Assembly: GCA_964575715.1 (NCBI GenBank)
Contig: CAZNSG010000236.1
Coordinates: forward strand, 1-11,840
Source: PNAI01 sp964575715
GTDB taxonomy: Bacteria; Pseudomonadota; Alphaproteobacteria; Rhizobiales; Xanthobacteraceae
DNA length: 11,840 nt
Direction of reading: 5' to 3'
Under the pieces are notes generated by a model. The model had not been told where the DNA came from and did no database searches. It worked only from the letters and a program-made list of their open reading frames with translations. The position numbers and the translations under genes are program-made. How positions within the stretch are numbered: position 1 is the first letter of the stretch; every line of letters starts with the position of its first letter. Of this stretch, positions 5,904 to 11,840 are shown piece after piece.

Positions 5904-6836
5904 ATGCAACAGAACGACAGTTTGTATTCGCTGCTTGCACCGCAACGTCGCACGGCCATCGTTGACATTGGAGCAAGCGACTTCGGCGAGGCGCCACCTT
6001 ATCGGCCGCTCCTAGATCGCGGGATTGCGACGCTTATAGGCTTTGAACCCCAGCCGGAACTGCACGCCAAGGTCGATGCGGCAAAGGGACCGCTTGAAAC
6101 CTATCTGCCATACGCGATCGGGGATGGCGGTAGGCACACGTTCTACCAATGTCGTTTTCCCGCCATGTCGGGTTTCAAAAAACCCGACGCCGGGCAACTT
6201 TATCAATTCATTCCGCTGTCGGAGTGGGGTCAGATTGACGGCGAGGTTCCGATGGACTCGCGCCGCCTCGACGATGTCGACGAGGTCCACGATTTGGACT
6301 TCCTCAAGATCGATGTGGAGGGCAGCGAACTCGACGTTTTTCGTGCTGGGCGCCATAAGCTGTCGCAGGCCGTCGTGATCTGGACCGAGGTGTCGTTCAT
6401 TCCGATTTACGAGAACCAAGCGGTGTTCGGCGAGGTCGACATGGAGCTGCGCTCACTCGGCTTTGTGCCTCATTTCATTGCCAACGTGTTTACCCGCATG
6501 ATAGCCCCGATGATGCCGCCACCGGGCAACCCGGCGAAGGGCTTCCGCCAGCTTCACGCAGGCGATGTGATCTACTGCCGCGATTTTGCAAAAATGCATG
6601 AATTATCCGACGAGCAGCTCAAGCATATGGCTCTAATCGCGCACCATTGCCTCGATTCTTTCGATCTCGCCTTTCGTTCGGTGTTTGAGCTGGCGAAGCG
6701 TGGGACGCTGCCGCCAACAGTCAAAGAACAATACTGGGAGCTAATGAAGTCGAAGATCGCGACATTGGTGGCGGAGGCATCCGCCATCCGCCAAACGAAT
6801 TTAGAACAAGCGAAGTCGAACATAGCGACGTCGTGA
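5904..6836 (+). CDS. FkbM-family SAM-dependent methyltransferase
   Basis: 310 residues, predicted cytosolic. FkbM-type enzymes O-methylate sugars or polyketides using S-adenosylmethionine. Motif I is IVDIGASDFGE (about 19-29), and the acidic motif GFEPQP (46-51) should contact the SAM ribose. The family hallmark DFLKIDVEGSELDVFRAG lies at about 132-149. It is followed by VIWTEVSFIPIYENQAVFGE, also typical. The C-terminal 100 residues (Asp/Glu-rich helices ending LEQAKSNIATS) lie beyond the standard fold and are of unknown role. A usable ribosome binding site (tgagg, 5 bases before ATG) supports the start. No glycosyltransferase or polysaccharide genes are adjacent, so the acceptor cannot be named. 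The 5' flank is the HicAB relic and its palindrome. Confidence 0.88.
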   Translation: MQQNDSLYSLLAPQRRTAIVDIGASDFGEAPPYRPLLDRGIATLIGFEPQPELHAKVDAAKGPLETYLPYAIGDGGRHTFYQCRFPAMSGFKKPDAGQLYQFIPLSEWGQIDGEVPMDSRRLDDVDEVHDLDFLKIDVEGSELDVFRAGRHKLSQAVVIWTEVSFIPIYENQAVFGEVDMELRSLGFVPHFIANVFTRMIAPMMPPPGNPAKGFRQLHAGDVIYCRDFAKMHELSDEQLKHMALIAHHCLDSFDLAFRSVFELAKRGTLPPTVKEQYWELMKSKIATLVAEASAIRQTNLEQAKSNIATS

Positions 6837-6993
6837 TTATCGCCATAACTCTCAGCGGTCTTTCGTGGATGCAGGTGGCCCTTGTTTTCCACGACAAAAG
6901 GCTGGTTTATGAAGCGGAATGCGGGAACGGTTTTCCGGTCCAGATATTAACCGCGGATTTCGCTCGCGCTCCATCCGCCCTACGGGCCAACCA

Positions 6994-7778
6994 TCAGCAC
7001 CACCGCCACCTCGCCGGGCATTGGGTCGAGACGCACACATAGCTGTGCGCCAATCCTTCGCCGATCAGCATCGTGCCAACATCGCGGCCGGCCGCGGTGA
7101 GCACGGCGCACAAGCGGCCATGGTTGCACGCTTGAGTGCCCTCGGTGCCGGCCGGACAGGTGACGCGATGCGTTCAAACTTGACATCGCCGCGCGTTACG
7201 ATTTCGCGCAGCCGGCGGGTTGCGCGCACCGCCAATTCGCGCTCGGCTGCACATTTTGCGAGTGGTCCACTCTCAGGGGTATCGTAGCCGACGAGGCGAT
7301 ATTTCAGTCCATAGATGCTGACGGTGTCGCCGTCGACGACCGCAATGCTGTTGGCAGAGATCAATCCGGCCGGCGGGCGCGTCGGCGAGTTGCCGAGTTT
7401 ATCGACGCTCGATACCGCCGGCGCGCCGGTCGAATTGGGCCCAAGTTTTATAACGGTCGGCAGCTTTGATCCGACGGGCGCGCTGATTGAATTGGCGTCG
7501 AGTTCAATGACCCTTGGTCCTGGGGGTGCGCCGATCGAATTGGTGCCGGGCTTGATGACACTTGGTCCGGCGGTCGCGCCGGCTGGACTGCTGCCCGAGT
7601 AGACAACCGTCGGCAGCTTATGCGCCCTGGCATCGTAGATCGCGAACAATTCCCCAAATTGGCTCTTGAACGAATCGAACAACATGACAATCAGAACAGC
7701 GAAGAACGCCAAGCGAAAAAAGATGCGCGCGCTGAAAACCGTACGTCCTCTCCCGTGAATGCGATAAATTTTCGCCAT
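6994..7778 (-). pseudogene. Membrane-anchored staphylococcal-nuclease-like protein, frameshifted in the nuclease domain
   Basis: Starting at 7778 (MAKIYRIHGRG) the product has one hydrophobic segment (about residues 16-34), so it is probably anchored with the rest in the periplasm. A Pro/Gly/Asn-rich linker of repeated units spans about 54-138. An SNase (TNase-like) domain then starts: VVDGDTVSIYGLKYRLVGYD, then TPES. Asp151, Arg161, Asp166 and Glu169 match the SNase metal and catalytic residues D21, R35, D40 and E43. After VKFERIA (residue 205) similarity stops in this frame, which ends at 7065. It resumes one base out of register as CPAGTEGTQACNHGRLCAVL, then GTMLIGEGLAHSYVC, ending at TGA 6996-6994. 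That second part holds the HGR arginine equivalent to R87. One base is thus lost near 7155-7170. The single shift could be real or a sequencing error. Confidence 0.78.
7423..7600. repeat. 48-bp tandem repeat encoding the linker of the nuclease-like protein
   Basis: Units begin at 7480, 7528 and 7576 (gcgctgatt, gcgccgatc, gcgccggct), exactly 48 bases apart. A related longer unit (57 bp) begins at 7423. On the minus strand each unit encodes a 16-residue motif of the form (P)xVIxxxxNSxxAPxG. Being a multiple of three, unit number could vary without shifting the frame. Confidence 0.75.
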
Positions 7779-7869
7779 CGGCAGAATCGATTTCGATAGG
7801 CTTAAGTTGCCGTAGCTTAAATTCCCTCTTCCCCTTACGGGAGCGAAAAATGCGATTGCCGCGCGCCCA

Positions 7870-7972
7870 GCATCAAGAACTTTGGGGATAAGCTCCCCTC
7901 ACCCGGCTCGTGCTCGCTATCGCTCCGCACTCGCCACCCTCTCCCGCAAGGGGAGAGGGAAATGCGTTTGCG
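7870..7972. repeat. Composite intergenic palindromic repeat, copy 2 (inverted, partial)
   Basis: The stretch ctcacccggctcg, cgctccgcactcgccaccct and a ctctcccgcaaggggagag hairpin (about 7940-7960) match, in reverse complement, the first half of the repeat at 4566-4620. It lies between the divergent nuclease-like gene and the dehydrogenase gene. Upstream, 7826-7846 holds a more degenerate fragment of the same type. Confidence 0.7.
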
Positions 7973-8074
7973 GCTCCGCTTGTACCAACAAGCATGACAG
8001 AAGTCGCATCAACACCACCCGTCTCTCGCATTTGCATCCCCACTCCTCTTGCGCAATGGTGACGGCTATTGCTT

Positions 8075-8146
8075 GAGCATGATCTTTGCCGAAAACCGGA
8101 TCCCACCCTCGATCAAGTTCGGGGGCAGGCTTTTTCGGGATCATGC
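8075..8146. repeat. GCATGATC-type dispersed palindromic repeat ahead of the dehydrogenase gene
   Basis: Arms gcatgatc (8077-8084) and gatcatgc (8139-8146) enclose ctttgccgaaaaccggatcc. From memory this closely resembles a palindrome repeated many times in Bradyrhizobium and Rhodopseudomonas genomes (gcatgatcttttccgaaaaccgg type). It ends four bases before the AGGAG ribosome binding site of the next gene, so it is probably transcribed in that gene's leader. Confidence 0.75.
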
Positions 8147-8150
8147 GCAA

Positions 8151-8155
8151 AGGAG
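8151..8155 (+). promoter_or_regulatory. Ribosome binding site AGGAG fixing the dehydrogenase start
   Basis: AGGAG lies seven bases before the ATG at 8163 and decides against the in-frame upstream start at 8049. That upstream start would translate through the dispersed palindrome. Confidence 0.8.
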
Positions 8156-8162
8156 CCACCCC

Positions 8163-9035
8163 ATGTCGCTCAAGGGCAAGACGCTGTTCATCACCGGGGC
8201 CTCGCGCGGGATTGGGCTCGCGATCGCGCTGAAATGCGCGCGCGACGGCGCCAATATCGCCATCGCCGCCAAGACCGAGACGCCGCACCCCAAACTGCCG
8301 GGCACTATTCATACAGCCGCGGCCGAGATCGAACAGGCGGGCGGGCGGGCGCTCCCTCTCGCAGTGGACATCCGCGACGAGGCGGCGGTGCAGGCCGCGC
8401 TGGCGCGCACGGTGGAAACATTCGGTGGGCTTGACATCGTGGTCAACAACGCCAGCGCGATTGCGCGCACGCCGGTGGCGGAGACCGACATGCGTCGCTT
8501 CGATCTGATGCATCAGGTCAACGCGCGCGGCAGCTTCATGGTGTCGAAATACGCCATTCCCTATCTGGCGAAGGCAGCCAATCCGCATATCCTGATGAAT
8601 TCGCCGCCGCTCGACATGCGGGAAAAATGGTTCGCCGGCTCGACCGGCTATTCGATGGCGAAGTTCGGCATGAGCCTCCTCGTGCTGGGGCTCGCGGGCG
8701 AGCTGCGCGAGCGCGGCATCGCGGTCAACGCGCTGTGGCCGCGCAGCACGATTGCGACTGCGGCGATCAAGAACCTGCTCGGCGGCGAGCGGGTGATGGC
8801 CATGTCGCGCAAGCCCGAAATCATGGCGGATGCGGCGTACGCAGTGTTCCACAAGCCCGCGCGCGAATTCAGCGGCCATTTCCTGATCGACGATTCGTTC
8901 TTGGCCGCCGAGGGCGTGACGGACTTCGAGCGCTATCGCGTGGACGCAAGCCAGCCGCTCGCCGCCACCTTCTTCGTGCCCGAGGCGCCACCGCCCCCGC
9001 CCGGCGTGGTCATCAGCGGGGATAGATGGGCGTGA
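8163..9035 (+). CDS. Short-chain dehydrogenase/reductase, HSDL2-like
   Basis: 290 residues, cytosolic NAD(P)-dependent oxidoreductase with a Rossmann fold. The cofactor motif is TGASRGIG (11-18), and NNAS is at 95-98. The catalytic set is Ser147 (MNSPPL), Tyr163 and Lys167 (GYSMAK). The form NSPPLDM with WFAGSTGYSMAKFGMS resembles the hydroxysteroid-dehydrogenase-like protein 2 (HSDL2) branch, whose substrates are poorly known but linked to fatty-acid metabolism. The C-terminus has a variable tail (PEAPPPPPGVVISGD) instead of the SCP2 sterol-carrier domain of animal HSDL2. The start is set by AGGAG seven bases upstream. Hairpin arrays follow it. The acyl-CoA dehydrogenase lies 3.6 kb away and is not in an operon with it. 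Confidence 0.92.
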   Translation: MSLKGKTLFITGASRGIGLAIALKCARDGANIAIAAKTETPHPKLPGTIHTAAAEIEQAGGRALPLAVDIRDEAAVQAALARTVETFGGLDIVVNNASAIARTPVAETDMRRFDLMHQVNARGSFMVSKYAIPYLAKAANPHILMNSPPLDMREKWFAGSTGYSMAKFGMSLLVLGLAGELRERGIAVNALWPRSTIATAAIKNLLGGERVMAMSRKPEIMADAAYAVFHKPAREFSGHFLIDDSFLAAEGVTDFERYRVDASQPLAATFFVPEAPPPPPGVVISGDRWA

Positions 9036-9061
9036 ACGGCTTCCGTCGCGCCGGATGAATG

Positions 9062-9291
9062 GCTAGACGATATCTAGCTGACGATCGACCCTGTCCCCTC
9101 CCCTGGAAAGGGGGAGGGTTAGGGTGGGGGTCATTACAGAATCGATTTGTTGCGCGGCCTTCGACCCCCACCCGCCACGCCTTCGCTCGCTGATCGCGAG
9201 CTTCGGCGGCATAGCCGATGCTTCGCATCGGCGTTCTTGGTGTAAAGAACGGCGGCCGTAGGCCGCCTATGCTCCCCCTTTCAGGGGGAGG
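9062..9291. repeat. Array of consecutive hairpins, including composite repeat copy 3
   Basis: At least seven palindromes lie end to end: gctaga/tctagc (9062-9078), ccctcccct/agggggaggg (9096-9118), gctcgc/gcgagc (9185-9201), gccgatgc-ttc-gcatcggc (9214-9232), gttctt/aagaac (9233-9250), ggcggcc-gta-ggccgcc (9251-9267) and ctccccct-ttc-agggggag (9272-9290). The inner inverted pair ggtgggggtc (about 9125) and gacccccacc (about 9164) matches the copy at 4566-4738. Several loops are three bases. This fills the gap between the dehydrogenase and deacetylase genes; there is no gene in it. Confidence 0.85.
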
Positions 9292-9368
9292 TATAAGAAG
9301 TGGTTGCCGTGTAAGCAGTGCCTGACGCTGCCCTACATGTTTGTGATGCGCCGCGCGCGGATGAGCTC

Positions 9369-10298
9369 ATGTCAACGCTTTTTGTCACGCACCCTGCCTG
9401 TCTCGAACATCTCACGCCGCCCGGCCATCCGGAGCGGCCGGAGCGCTTGCGCGCGATCGAGATGGTGTTTCAGGCCAAGCAATTCAATGCGCTGGTGCGG
9501 GAGCTGGCGCCGCTGGTGCCGCTGGAGACCATCGCGCTCTGCCATCCAATGGATTATGCCGAAAGCCTGCGCAAGCTCTCGCCCGAGAGCGGCACGCTGC
9601 GGCTCGATGCCGACACCTCGATGTCCGCGGGTAGCTTCGAGGCCGCGATGCGCGCGGTCGGCGGCGCGGTGCACGCGGTCGATCAGGTGGTCGGCAAGAA
9701 GGTCCGCAACGCGTTCTGCGCGGTGCGCCCGCCCGGCCATCACGCCGAGACCGCGCGCGCCATGGGCTTTTGCCTGTTCAACAGCGCGGCGATCGCGGCG
9801 CGCCACGCGCAGGACCGCCACGATCTCGGCCGGGTCGCGATCGTCGATTTCGACGTGCACCACGGCAACGGCTCGCAGGAGATTTTCTGGTCGGATGCGA
9901 GCGTGATGTACTGCTCGACCCACGAGATGCCGCTCTATCCCGGCAGCGGCGCGATTTCGGAGCGCGGCGAGCACGACAACATCGTCAATGCGCCGTTGCG
10001 CGCCGGCGACGGCGGGGAGCAATTCCGCGCGGCGTTCGAGAGCCGCATCCTGCCGCGGCTTGCTGCGTTTGGACCCGAGCTGATCGTGATTTCCGCGGGC
10101 TTCGACGCCCACATGCGCGACCCGCTCGCCAACCTCAACCTGATGGAGGCCGACTATTCCTGGGTCACGCGAAAAATCATGGAGATCGCCGACAAGAGCG
10201 CACAGGGCCGCGTCGTCTCGGTGCTGGAGGGCGGCTACGATCTGGAAGGCCTCGCGCAATCGGCCGCGGCGCATGTGGCCGCGCTGATGCAGGGGTGA
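9369..10298 (+). CDS. Histone-deacetylase-family zinc amidohydrolase
   Basis: 309 residues. Bacterial members of the arginase/deacetylase fold hydrolyse acetyl-lysine, acetylpolyamines or similar amides with a catalytic Zn(II). The N-terminus HPACLEHLTPPGHPERPERL is the family signature. RPPGHHA (120-126) supplies the two active-site histidines (124, 125). VDFDVHHGNG (159-168) supplies zinc ligands Asp162 and His164, and SAGFDAHMRDPL supplies Asp246. LEGGYDLEGL carries the active-site tyrosine (290). The sequence resembles class II-like bacterial enzymes such as HDAH and AcuC relatives, and all catalytic residues are present. Homology begins at the ATG 9369 (MSTLFVTHPA); the ribosome binding site is weak. 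xseB follows after 99 bases holding a strong hairpin, so cotranscription is possible but probably attenuated. The physiological substrate is not inferable. Confidence 0.93.
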   Translation: MSTLFVTHPACLEHLTPPGHPERPERLRAIEMVFQAKQFNALVRELAPLVPLETIALCHPMDYAESLRKLSPESGTLRLDADTSMSAGSFEAAMRAVGGAVHAVDQVVGKKVRNAFCAVRPPGHHAETARAMGFCLFNSAAIAARHAQDRHDLGRVAIVDFDVHHGNGSQEIFWSDASVMYCSTHEMPLYPGSGAISERGEHDNIVNAPLRAGDGGEQFRAAFESRILPRLAAFGPELIVISAGFDAHMRDPLANLNLMEADYSWVTRKIMEIADKSAQGRVVSVLEGGYDLEGLAQSAAAHVAALMQG

Positions 10299-10309
10299 AA
10301 CAACTCTTT

Positions 10310-10350
10310 GTCATTCCGGGGCGCGGGCTTCGCCCGCGCCCCGGAATGAC
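10310..10350. repeat. Perfect 19-bp-stem hairpin between the deacetylase gene and xseB
   Basis: Arms gtcattccggggcgcgggc and its exact complement are separated by ttc. There is no T-run on either side, so it is more likely a dispersed palindromic repeat (this form is common in Bradyrhizobium-type genomes) than a classical terminator. Its stability could still reduce read-through or protect the upstream mRNA end. Confidence 0.85.
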
Positions 10351-10397
10351 GTTATATATAGGTCGAGCGCGACTCGCCTCGCCGAGGGAAAGCCACC

Positions 10398-10649
10398 ATG
10401 GCCGACAACATCAATGCCGACGTGAAGCGATTGCCGTTCGAGCGCGCGATCGAGGAACTGGAAACGATCGTCAAACGGCTCGAAGAAGGCAAGGTTCCAC
10501 TCGAGGAATCGGTCGCGATCTACGAGCGCGGCGAGGTGCTCAAGCGCCGCTGCGAGGAACTGCTGCGCCAGGCCGAGGCGCGGGTGGAGAAGATCACGCT
10601 CGACGCCGCGGGCAAGCCGACCGGCACCGAACCGCTGGATGTGAATTAA
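10398..10649 (+). CDS. xseB: Exodeoxyribonuclease VII small subunit
   Basis: 83 residues, the usual length of XseB. Several copies bind the large subunit XseA to form exonuclease VII, which degrades single-stranded DNA in both directions and takes part in mismatch repair and recombination. The core LPFERAIEELETIVKRLEEG, then VPLEESVAIYERGEVLKRRC and EELLRQAEARVEKI (about 12-66), is the family's helical hairpin. A good ribosome binding site (agggaa, seven bases before ATG) supports the start. In many alphaproteobacteria xseB is followed by dxs. Here the next gene is a methyltransferase on the opposite strand, 12 bases away. xseA is not in the window. Confidence 0.95.
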   Translation: MADNINADVKRLPFERAIEELETIVKRLEEGKVPLEESVAIYERGEVLKRRCEELLRQAEARVEKITLDAAGKPTGTEPLDVN

Positions 10650-10661
10650 AAAATCATCGGC

Positions 10662-11474
10662 TTAGAACGGGACGGTGCCCTTCACCGCCCACGCCGTCGC
10701 GGCATAGGATCGAGCGCCATCGGGCTCGCCATCCAAATAGGCCAGCCGCACCATATCTCGAAGCCTCGCTTGTTCGCTGCCGCTGAGACTGACGACGTAC
10801 TGCGGCCCTGGGCCATCCTTGCCCAAATATGGTGCCCAAAAGTCGTCGGACGATGCGAACTCCATGCGGATGGTCAGCATGGTCTCGCTCACTTCATTCA
10901 AACCGGCGGAACGCCAAGCACTAGCCAATTCGCCCGGACGAGTCATTGGACGGGTGTATTGGCGGGCGCGATGTTCATTGGCCTTCGGATCGAGCACTGC
11001 CGCGGTATCGAAGAAGATTCGGGTTACGACATATCCGCCGCGCGTATCCCACACGGTTGCGGCAACGACCCCGCCGGGCCGCGTGACACGGCACATCTCT
11101 TTGACGGCAAGTTCGGTGCGTGGAACAAAATTCAGCATCAACAATGAAAGCGTGCGATTGAAGGCGCCGTCGGCGAACGGCAGGGCGCAGGCATCGCCAA
11201 CTCGAAATTCGATCCGGGGATCGCGGTTGCGACGTGTGGCGTAGTCAATATAGGTGGGTGAAAAATCCAACCCGCAAATACCGCGCACCTTCGCGCGTTG
11301 AGCGAGTGCAAACGTCAAACTTCCGGTACCGCAACCAACATCAAGTACTTGTTCGCCGTCCGCATGGCCGGAGAATTCCAGGAATGGTTCCGCCAGACGG
11401 CGGCTCCATCGCCCCATCTGCAGCTCGTAACCGTCGCCATCATGCGCAGCAAATGTCGATGAAACGACCATCAT
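10662..11474 (-). CDS. Class I SAM-dependent methyltransferase (Methyltransf_11/25 type)
   Basis: 270 residues, cytosolic. The Rossmann-type SAM fold shows motif I VLDVGCGTGSLT (43-54), the acidic residue Asp70 in GLDFS that binds the SAM ribose, and motif VGDACALPF (92-100). The post-motif NFVPRTELAVKEMCRVTRPG leads into GVVAATVWD. A C-terminal half rich in aromatic and charged residues (DDFWAPYLGKDGPGPQYVVS) probably shapes the acceptor pocket. Its sequence is of the UbiE/MenG-like general type, but the acceptor cannot be named. A strong ribosome binding site (GGAGGT, 11486-11481) lies six bases before the first of two tandem ATG codons, so either may be used. It converges on xseB with a 12-base gap and no visible terminator. 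Confidence 0.9.
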   Translation of the reverse strand: MMVVSSTFAAHDGDGYELQMGRWSRRLAEPFLEFSGHADGEQVLDVGCGTGSLTFALAQRAKVRGICGLDFSPTYIDYATRRNRDPRIEFRVGDACALPFADGAFNRTLSLLMLNFVPRTELAVKEMCRVTRPGGVVAATVWDTRGGYVVTRIFFDTAAVLDPKANEHRARQYTRPMTRPGELASAWRSAGLNEVSETMLTIRMEFASSDDFWAPYLGKDGPGPQYVVSLSGSEQARLRDMVRLAYLDGEPDGARSYAATAWAVKGTVPF

Positions 11475-11517
11475 AAAACTACCTCCCCGAAATAAATTCA
11501 GGCGTGATTAGGTGACA

Positions 11518-11838
11518 CTATCGTTTGACCGCCATCGCGCAAACGTCCTCGTCCGGCCGGTTGTGGGTGAACGGCTCGCTGGCGAGCGGACTTTTTACAT
11601 CCAGACGCCGGATGGATTTAAACTCACCGCATGACGTGAGCTGAAAGCGCAGTCCGGCATAATCGTAGCACCATTTGTGCGGAATCCGCGGCCAGCTATG
11701 GGCAAACATCGCGAAATAGAAGCTGCTGGGGGAATTTTTAGGCAGCCGCTCATTCGCCCACCAGCGAAAACTGGAGGTCTGGTACCTATTGCGCAAATAA
11801 TTGCGGATATGGATTTTGAGATCCGGCACGGTGATCAA
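11518..11838 (-). CDS. Unrecognised protein, possibly cut by the window edge
   Basis: I do not recognise this protein. At least 106 residues are seen on the minus strand, ending at 11518. The only start candidate inside the window is a TTG two bases from the edge, so the true start may lie outside. The sequence is basic and aromatic-rich (IHIRNYLRNRYQTSSFRWWA, SSFYFAMFAHSWPRIPHKWC), with later stretches YDYAGLRFQLTSCGEFKSIR and RLDVKSPLASEPFTHNRPDE. No signal peptide, membrane segment or metal motif is evident. It is soluble-looking and reads like real coding sequence. It lies 43 bases upstream of the methyltransferase start on the same strand, so the two could form an operon, although the methyltransferase has its own strong ribosome binding site. 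Confidence 0.5.
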   Translation of the reverse strand: MITVPDLKIHIRNYLRNRYQTSSFRWWANERLPKNSPSSFYFAMFAHSWPRIPHKWCYDYAGLRFQLTSCGEFKSIRRLDVKSPLASEPFTHNRPDEDVCAMAVKR

Positions 11839-11840
11839 GA

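Noticed and set aside
7917..8879. 320-residue minus-strand frame opposite the short-chain dehydrogenase
   Set aside because: Shadow of the dehydrogenase that also runs through a repeat.
9062..9291. CRISPR array
   Set aside because: The units are different palindromes without constant direct repeats or spacers, and no cas genes are present.
9372..10274. 300-residue minus-strand frame opposite the deacetylase gene
   Set aside because: Antisense shadow with low-complexity composition; all motifs belong to the plus-strand protein.

Overview
The window looks like chromosomal DNA from a GC-rich alphaproteobacterium of the order Hyphomicrobiales (Rhizobiales), probably close to Bradyrhizobium, Rhodopseudomonas or Xanthobacteraceae. 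This is inferred from the codon bias, from the protein flavours (DmdC-like acyl-CoA dehydrogenase, FkbM methyltransferase, histone deacetylase next to xseB), and above all from several families of intergenic palindromes of the kind that fill genomes of that group. No database search was possible.

Layout. Positions 1-397 hold no secure gene, only a coding-like frame broken by a stop. A YghU-type glutathione transferase follows (398-1285). A Lys/Ala-rich basic protein (1401-1817) collides tail to tail with a C-terminally truncated tyrosine integrase (1702-2220, minus). About 250 bp upstream of the integrase, on the same strand, lies a decayed tRNA-Gln (2474-2568). Together these look like one end of a decayed integrative element. 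A complete acyl-CoA dehydrogenase follows (2738-4504).

Positions 4505-5477 hold no intact gene and are packed with palindromes, among them a composite inverted repeat of about 200 bp (5290-5489). That element abuts the remains of a HicAB toxin-antitoxin pair: hicA is reduced to its C-terminus and hicB is frameshifted (about 5490-5783). An FkbM-type methyltransferase (5904-6836) and a frameshifted, membrane-anchored staphylococcal-nuclease-like gene with a 48-bp repeat linker (6994-7778, minus) come next.

The right third holds an HSDL2-like short-chain dehydrogenase (8163-9035), an array of hairpins (9062-9291), a histone-deacetylase-family amidohydrolase (9369-10298), xseB (10398-10649), a class I methyltransferase (10662-11474, minus), and an unrecognised gene at the right edge (11518-11838, minus).

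The intact genes are mostly independent housekeeping or accessory enzymes. I see no multi-gene operon encoding a new system. The interest lies in the genomic wreckage (tRNA relic plus integrase, HicAB relic, broken nuclease) and in the number and layered architecture of the palindromic repeats.
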